From positions 1 through 64,000 of the forward strand of contig JAPPBT010000065.1 in NCBI GenBank assembly GCA_026702745.1: 64,000 nucleotides of DNA, given 5' to 3'. Below the pieces are notes generated by a model that saw nothing but the letters and a program-made list of their open reading frames with translations, made no database searches and was not told the origin of the DNA. The stretch comes from Gemmatimonadota bacterium. Lineage in GTDB: Bacteria > JAAXHH01. Each line of letters starts with the position of its first letter. The first letter of the stretch is position 1. Position numbers and translations under genes: made by a program. Shown piece after piece: positions 59,370-64,000 of this stretch.

Positions 59370-60238
59370 CCTACCGTGATCCCCTTCGTCACCTGGCGCT
59401 GGAGCAGGGCGTAGACCGCCATGGTGGGCAGCATCATGAGCACCAGGCCGGCGAAAGCCATGCCCCAGTCGCTGCGGTACTGGCTCACGATGGTGATGTT
59501 GGCCAGGCCGAGGGGAAGGGTGCGCAGGCTTTCGGCGTTCTCGCCCGACAGGAACATGAAGGCCATGAAGAACTCGTTCCATGTGCCCAGGAAGGCGAAG
59601 ATGCCGACGGTGACCAGGGCGGGCTTGGCCAGCGGCAGCATGATGTGCCAGAAGGCCCGCAGTTCGCCGGCGCCATCCATCAGGGCCGACTCGTGGAGTC
59701 CGGACGGCAGCGACTTGAAGAAACCCGCCAGGATGAAGATGGCGAAGGGCATGCCGAAGGCGATGTAGACGAGCAGCAATCCCAGCCGGGAATTGAGCAG
59801 CATCAGGTCTTTCATCTGGAAGAACAGCGGCACGATGGCCAGCTGAAGCGGCACCATCAGGCCGGCCAGGAAGAAGAAGAACAGGGGCCGCGCCCCGAAG
59901 AAGCGGAACCGCGACAGGGCATAGGCCGCCATGGCCGCGAAGAGCAGCGACAGGATCACCGTCAGGACCGTCAGCATCGCGCTGTTCAGGAAGTAGTCCC
60001 CGAACTGCCCCACCGTCCAAGCCCGCGAGAAATTGATCCACTGCAGGTCCGCCCAGTCCGGCAGCGTGAAGGGCGCCAGGAAGATCTCCCGGTCCGTCTT
60101 GAGCGACGTGTACAGCAGCCAGGCCATCGGGTAGACCACGATGACCAGGTAACCGAGCAGGACCGGATAGATCACGATATTCCAGGCCGACGTCCTGCTC
60201 TTCAAGTCCGACGGGCTCGTTTGGCTCGTCCGCGTCAT
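59354..60238 (-). CDS. Carbohydrate ABC transporter permease (MalG/LacG-like)
   Basis: 294 residues from ATG 60238, whose A is the last base of the upstream TGA stop (TGATG). Six membrane segments (IVIYPVLLGYLVIVVYPMAW, AMLTVLTVILSLLFAAMAAY, ARPLFFFFLAGLMVPLQLAI and others). The EAA loop that docks the ATPase is HESALMDGAGELRAFWHIML. YSLK-type opening YTSLKTDREIF is typical of CUT1 permeases. It pairs with the fused binding protein-permease upstream. No ATPase gene follows, so a shared (MsiK-like) ATPase encoded elsewhere is likely. Confidence 0.93.
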   Translation of the reverse strand: MTRTSQTSPSDLKSRTSAWNIVIYPVLLGYLVIVVYPMAWLLYTSLKTDREIFLAPFTLPDWADLQWINFSRAWTVGQFGDYFLNSAMLTVLTVILSLLFAAMAAYALSRFRFFGARPLFFFFLAGLMVPLQLAIVPLFFQMKDLMLLNSRLGLLLVYIAFGMPFAIFILAGFFKSLPSGLHESALMDGAGELRAFWHIMLPLAKPALVTVGIFAFLGTWNEFFMAFMFLSGENAESLRTLPLGLANITIVSQYRSDWGMAFAGLVLMMLPTMAVYALLQRQVTKGITVGALKG

Positions 60239-62598
60239 CAGAACTCCACCGTTTCCCTTCGCATGAGCCGCAGCGTGGCGGCCGTGCCGAAGAAGACCAT
60301 GATGAACAGCAGCACCGCGATGGCCGTGGCCTCGCCGATCTTGAACTCGGTGAACATATCCTGTACCATGAGCGTGCCGATGACGTGCACCTGCGTGGTG
60401 GGCGTCTGGTTGGTCAGGAGCCAGATGGTCTCGAAGGCCTTCATCCCGCCGATGACCATGAACACGATGGAGATGGACAGCACCTCCCAGATCAGCGGCA
60501 GGGTGATGGTCCAGAACTGCCGCCACGACGAGGCCCCGTCGATGTCCGCCGCTTCGTAGAGGCTCTGGGGAATGCTCTCCATGGCGGCCAGGAAGAGGAT
60601 CATGTTGAAGCCGCAGGCGCCCCAGATGGACATGGGGATGAGCGCCCAGTACAGGTTGGACTGCGACAGCCAGGCGAATCCTTCCATGGCCTGCAGCCAG
60701 CTTCCCGCGCTCTCGAAGCCTAACGCGGACAGGATCAGGCCGAGTCCCACCAGCGCGGCGTTGATCGGTCCGCCCTGGGGGTTGTAGAGGTGCATCCAGA
60801 GGAGCGTCGCGGCCACGGCCCCGAGGATGTTCGGGAAGAAGAAGGCGATGCGGAAGAACTTCGACCCCCGGATCTGCCGGCTGATGCACACGGCCAGGAA
60901 CAGGGAAAGGGGAATGACGAACAGCGGGATGACGAACATGATGAACAGGTTGTTGTTCAGCGCGATCCAGAACCCGTCGCTTTCGAAGAGCAGCCGGCCG
61001 AAGTTGAGCAGGCCCGTGAAGCGCATGTCGGTCAGCCCGTCCCATTCGTTCAGGCTCCAGAGGAACGATTTCGCGCTCGGGATGATTACGAACACCGCGT
61101 AGAGCAGCAGGGCGGGCGCGATGAAAATGATCCGGTCGGTGCGCCCGAGGAAGGGGAGGCCGGCGACGTGTGATTTCCCCGCGCGGCGCCGCTCCCGGTA
61201 GCGTTTGTAGGTCGTGGCCGACCAGTAGCCGATGGCCAGGGCCATGAGGCCGATCAGCAGGCTGGGTTTCCAGACGTGCCGGATGTTGATCTCGTCCGGC
61301 GCGATGGCCTGCCTGCGAACGACAGTGGCGGCGGCTTCCAGTTCCGCGGCGGCCTCGGCGGGCGTGGTCTGGCCGGTGATCACCCTGAACCGGGCGTCGA
61401 TCCAGTACTGTGTCATGGCCGGATAGCCCTCGCCGGGCGGCGTGCCGTAGGTGACGGCCGCGTTCTTCAGCATGTCCGCCAGGTCCGCCATGTCCTCGGT
61501 CAGGTTCGCTTCGGATACGCCGGCCACGGACACGGGGATGTCGCGCATCCGGGCGAACAGGCCGGCCATGCGCCGCGAAGTCATGAAGCGCAGGAACTCG
61601 ACCCCGGCCAGCGGGTTCTCGCTGTCCTTCAGGACGAAATAGTACCCGGACCCGCCGTAGACGGCCGTGGGATCCGCCCTGCCGGTCGGCGCCACCGGGA
61701 TGTTGAAGGACCCCAGCCGGAAATCGTCCGGGATTTTCCCCAGCATCTCGCTTTTGAGCCACGAACCGCAGAAGATCATGGCCGTATGCCCCAGGAAGAA
61801 CTCGAGCTGGGATTCGGTGTGGCTCATGCCCATGGCGCCCGGCTGGAAGTAGTTCAGCGCGATCCGCTGCGCGTTGGACAGGGCCTCGATGAACTCGGGG
61901 TTGTCGAAGCTGCCAGGCACCAGGTTTTTCTGGTCGTTGTAACGGTCAGGTCCGGCGAGGTGGTAGTAGCCGTGATCGATCACGACCTGTACGTAGCCCG
62001 GGTACCGGCCCTGGAAGGCGAGAGGCCACATCCCGGCGGCCTTGATCTCCTCGCACAGGGCGATGAACTCCTCCCAGGTCGTCGCCGGCTCCCAGCCGTT
62101 TTCCTCGAACATGTTCTTGTTGTACCAGACGGCGTATGCCGAGGCCATCAGGGGGATGCCGTAGGTCTTTCCCTTGTGGGTGTACTGGGCCAGGGTCCCG
62201 GGCAGGAACGATTCGCGCCAGGCGCGGTCGCCCTCCCAGTTGGGCTGGTCGAGGAACTCGTCCAGGGGCAGCAGGTCGCCGTTGCGGATGAGCGCCCAGT
62301 AGTTGAGGCGTGCGTTGGTGACCTCGGGGAAGGACCGTTCCAGGATGCGCACCCGCACCTTGTCGTGGATGCGCGGATCGCCGTAGAGGTCGATCACCAC
62401 GCCTTCGTGCTCCTGTTCGTAGGTCCGGGCGCACGCGAGGAAGAACTCCAGTCCCTGGCCGCCCTCGAAGAGGGGGACCTCGACACGGATCGGGGGCTGC
62501 GCCTGCGGTGCCCGATCCTGCCGCTGGTCCTGCGCTTCGGCAACAGCCGCTAATGACGTGAGTGTACTGAACAGCAGGAGGAATCGGAACAGGATCAT
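60238..62598 (-). CDS. Sugar ABC transporter: binding protein fused to MalF-like permease
   Basis: 786 residues in one frame. Residues 1-23 are a signal peptide (MILFRFLLLFSTLTSLAAVA). Residues about 35-430 are a family 1 extracellular solute-binding protein (RVEVPLFEGGQGLEFFLACA, YGIPLMASAYAVWYNKNMFE, MIFCGSWLKSEM, ATAVYGGSG-like loop). Residues about 440-458 form a membrane span (KPSLLIGLMALAIGYWSATT) with a basic cytoplasmic stretch (KRYRERRRAGK). Residues about 485-786 are a six-segment CUT1 permease with EAA loop YEAADIDGASSWRQFWTITL. Topology is consistent: periplasmic receptor, span, cytoplasmic loop, permease. It couples by TGATG to the second permease. Substrate is probably a glycan fragment. 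Confidence 0.93.
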   Translation of the reverse strand: MILFRFLLLFSTLTSLAAVAEAQDQRQDRAPQAQPPIRVEVPLFEGGQGLEFFLACARTYEQEHEGVVIDLYGDPRIHDKVRVRILERSFPEVTNARLNYWALIRNGDLLPLDEFLDQPNWEGDRAWRESFLPGTLAQYTHKGKTYGIPLMASAYAVWYNKNMFEENGWEPATTWEEFIALCEEIKAAGMWPLAFQGRYPGYVQVVIDHGYYHLAGPDRYNDQKNLVPGSFDNPEFIEALSNAQRIALNYFQPGAMGMSHTESQLEFFLGHTAMIFCGSWLKSEMLGKIPDDFRLGSFNIPVAPTGRADPTAVYGGSGYYFVLKDSENPLAGVEFLRFMTSRRMAGLFARMRDIPVSVAGVSEANLTEDMADLADMLKNAAVTYGTPPGEGYPAMTQYWIDARFRVITGQTTPAEAAAELEAAATVVRRQAIAPDEINIRHVWKPSLLIGLMALAIGYWSATTYKRYRERRRAGKSHVAGLPFLGRTDRIIFIAPALLLYAVFVIIPSAKSFLWSLNEWDGLTDMRFTGLLNFGRLLFESDGFWIALNNNLFIMFVIPLFVIPLSLFLAVCISRQIRGSKFFRIAFFFPNILGAVAATLLWMHLYNPQGGPINAALVGLGLILSALGFESAGSWLQAMEGFAWLSQSNLYWALIPMSIWGACGFNMILFLAAMESIPQSLYEAADIDGASSWRQFWTITLPLIWEVLSISIVFMVIGGMKAFETIWLLTNQTPTTQVHVIGTLMVQDMFTEFKIGEATAIAVLLFIMVFFGTAATLRLMRRETVEF

Positions 62599-62926
62599 GG
62601 TTGAATAGCCGATGGATGCGACCTACAGGGTCAGGTAGGATCAATGTAGGATGCGCTGAATATCCTGTCAACGCCACCCACGTTGTCCCGTAGTTCGCGC
62701 TCCGGGTCCTCTCCGGTCCTTCCCTGATCCGCTCGCGGTCCGCCCCCATCCGCCCCCGGTCCGCCCTGGTGGCCGCCTCGCTAAGCTCCCGCTTACGCCC
62801 CAGACCCACGCAGAACCGGTTGACAGGCACGGGACGGCCGTTCTACATTCCGAGGTCGACATACCTGTGCATCGAGAATCTGAAATACCCACAACGGCGG
62901 AACCGCCACCTTACAGGAGCAGGTCC
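62599..62926. other. Divergent intergenic region between the ABC operon and the aminotransferase
   Basis: 328 bases. The middle (about 62690-62790) is C-rich on the plus strand, with several CCGCCCCC/CGGTCCGC near-repeats. It should hold promoters for both operons, but no convincing pair of boxes was found. No gene is seen. Confidence 0.4.
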
Positions 62927-64000
62927 ATGCGTGAGATTAATTTCGGCGCGGGGAGACCCGATCCGCTGTCCTTCCCTTCGGACGCGCTGGCGGAGGCCGC
63001 CGCGAAAGTCATCAGGGCCCGGGGCCCGGAACTGGTGAATTACCCGGACGGCCGCGGTTACGAACCCTTGCGGGCCATCGCGTCGGAGCGCTTCGAACGC
63101 GGCGGTGGCCGGGCGGTGCCCCTGGAAGAGATCGTGCTGACGTCCGGTTCCATGCAGGCGCTCCAGTTGATCACGGAGGCCTTCGCGTCGCAGGGAGATA
63201 CGATCGTCGCGGAAGCCTTCACCTACGGCGGATCGCTGAGCGTGTTCCGGAGCCGGCAGGTGCGCATCGCGCCGGCGCCTGTCGACGATCAGGGGCTCGT
63301 GCCGGATGAACTGGAGACCGTGCTCAAAGGGCTTGTCGAGGCGGGCACGCCGCCGAAGTTCATCTACACCATCCCCACCCATCACAATCCCACCGGCTCC
63401 ATCCTGTCCCTGGAGCGTCGCAAGCGCCTCCTCGAACTGGCGGGGGAGTTCGACACGCTGGTCGTCGAAGACCACTGTTACGCCGATCTCGTTTTCCAGT
63501 CCGATCCGGTGCCGCCGAACCTGTACCACCTCGATGAAGACGGCCGGGTCGTATACGTCGGCTCCTTTTCCAAGATCCTCGGACCGGGCGTCCGGCAGGG
63601 CTACTTCATGGCGCCGGAGGCACTGCAGCAGCGGATCATGGCGAACAAGATGGACGGCGGGACCAACGCGCTGGCGAGCATGATCGTGGCCGAATACCTG
63701 GGCGATCATCTCTGGGATCACATCCGCGAAGTGAACGAGGTCATGAAGGCGCGCAAGGACGCCCTGGTCGAATCACTGGCGACCCACTTCAGTGATCTGG
63801 GCGAGGAGGTGTGGTGGACGGATCCGCCCGGCGGCATGTTCGTATGGGTGCGCATCCCCTCGGCGACGGACACGCGGAAAGCGCTGCAACTGGCGGCAGG
63901 GCGCGGGGTTTACTACAGTCTCGGACAGTCCTTCAGCGCCGCGAACGAGGACATCCCTTACCTGCGCATTGCATTCGGGTTCCCCACGATCGAGGATATC
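62927..64000 (+). CDS. PLP-dependent class I/II aminotransferase, 3' end outside window
   Basis: Open from ATG 62927 (AGGAG eight bases upstream) to the right edge, 358 residues visible. It begins MREINFGAGRPDPLSFPSD, then LVNYPDGRGYEPLRAIASER, VLTSGSMQALQLITEAF, IYTIPTHHNPTGSILSLE (aspartate-aminotransferase-fold asparagine), VVEDHCYADL and the PLP lysine in GSFSKILGPGVRQGYF. GMFVWVRIPS and LRIAFGFPT near the edge are the C-terminal domain, so only a few dozen residues are missing. No MocR helix-turn-helix precedes it. It resembles the LysN/KAT-type aminotransferases for amino acids; specificity unknown. Confidence 0.93.
   Translation, partial: MREINFGAGRPDPLSFPSDALAEAAAKVIRARGPELVNYPDGRGYEPLRAIASERFERGGGRAVPLEEIVLTSGSMQALQLITEAFASQGDTIVAEAFTYGGSLSVFRSRQVRIAPAPVDDQGLVPDELETVLKGLVEAGTPPKFIYTIPTHHNPTGSILSLERRKRLLELAGEFDTLVVEDHCYADLVFQSDPVPPNLYHLDEDGRVVYVGSFSKILGPGVRQGYFMAPEALQQRIMANKMDGGTNALASMIVAEYLGDHLWDHIREVNEVMKARKDALVESLATHFSDLGEEVWWTDPPGGMFVWVRIPSATDTRKALQLAAGRGVYYSLGQSFSAANEDIPYLRIAFGFPTIEDI

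Noticed and set aside
59175-60041. Long minus-strand frame overlapping the MalG-like permease
   Set aside because: A high-GC shadow of the real permease in another frame; its product lacks membrane segments.

Overview
The window looks like chromosomal DNA of an uncultivated, diderm, heterotrophic bacterium with high GC. Diderm signs are a TolC outer-membrane channel, a CusCBA-type RND efflux system, lipobox lipoproteins and a periplasmic DegP. The gene mix (GWxTD/TPR protein, ~800-residue FtsX-type permease, M29 aminopeptidase, Eis-like acetyltransferase, phytanoyl-CoA dioxygenase and isopenicillin-N-synthase-like oxygenases, GH106-like and beta-propeller glycosidase-like proteins, sugar ABC permeases) resembles Latescibacterota, Poribacteria or Gemmatimonadota metagenome assemblies. 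That placement is inference; no rRNA or tRNA gene was seen to test it.

Layout. 1-3.6 kb: haem synthesis (hemD 3' end, a zinc-ribbon protein, hemB, hemL). 3.7-18 kb: surface, transport and hydrolase genes (Ig-like lipoprotein, FtsX permease, GWxTD protein, M29 peptidase, GH106-like protein, a beta-lactamase-fold protein lacking its catalytic SxxK, an orphan solute-binding lipoprotein, DUF1330). 18.1-20.4 kb: an AT-richer cluster of toxin-antitoxin parts (HicB, HEPN-MNT, AbiEi, AbrB). 20.5-31.4 kb: housekeeping (Eis-like, VOC lipoprotein, cytochrome c lipoprotein, Lon, DegP/HtrA, GpmI, ROK kinase, MarR). 32.3-33.8 kb: a second MarR and a VapC/Phd module. 34-40.7 kb: Cu/Ag efflux operon behind a Cys-rich exported protein. 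40.7-48.8 kb: Nudix, MutS, FMN reductase, TlpA, DUF547, TVP38, glycosidase-like protein. 48.8-54.1 kb: an AT-richer defence island (McrB with a possible EVE-like N-terminus, McrC, an HsdR_N-type nuclease-like protein) with long non-coding flanks. 54.2-64 kb: catabolic genes (two Fe(II)/2OG oxygenases, P5C dehydrogenase, epimerase, ferredoxin), a sugar ABC system whose binding protein is fused to its permease, and a 3'-truncated aminotransferase.

The most unusual structure is not a gene. At about ten gene ends the last bases of the gene, including the stop codon, are tandemly repeated into the spacer with periods of 9 to 43 bp. Two start codons are duplicated in the same way, and related short-period repeats build low-complexity inserts inside GpmI, CusB, MutS and others. 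The repeat sequences differ from place to place, so this is not a dispersed repeat family. It looks like a local tandem-duplication process acting at gene boundaries, in places supplying the stop, the spacer and possibly the ribosome-binding site of the next gene.
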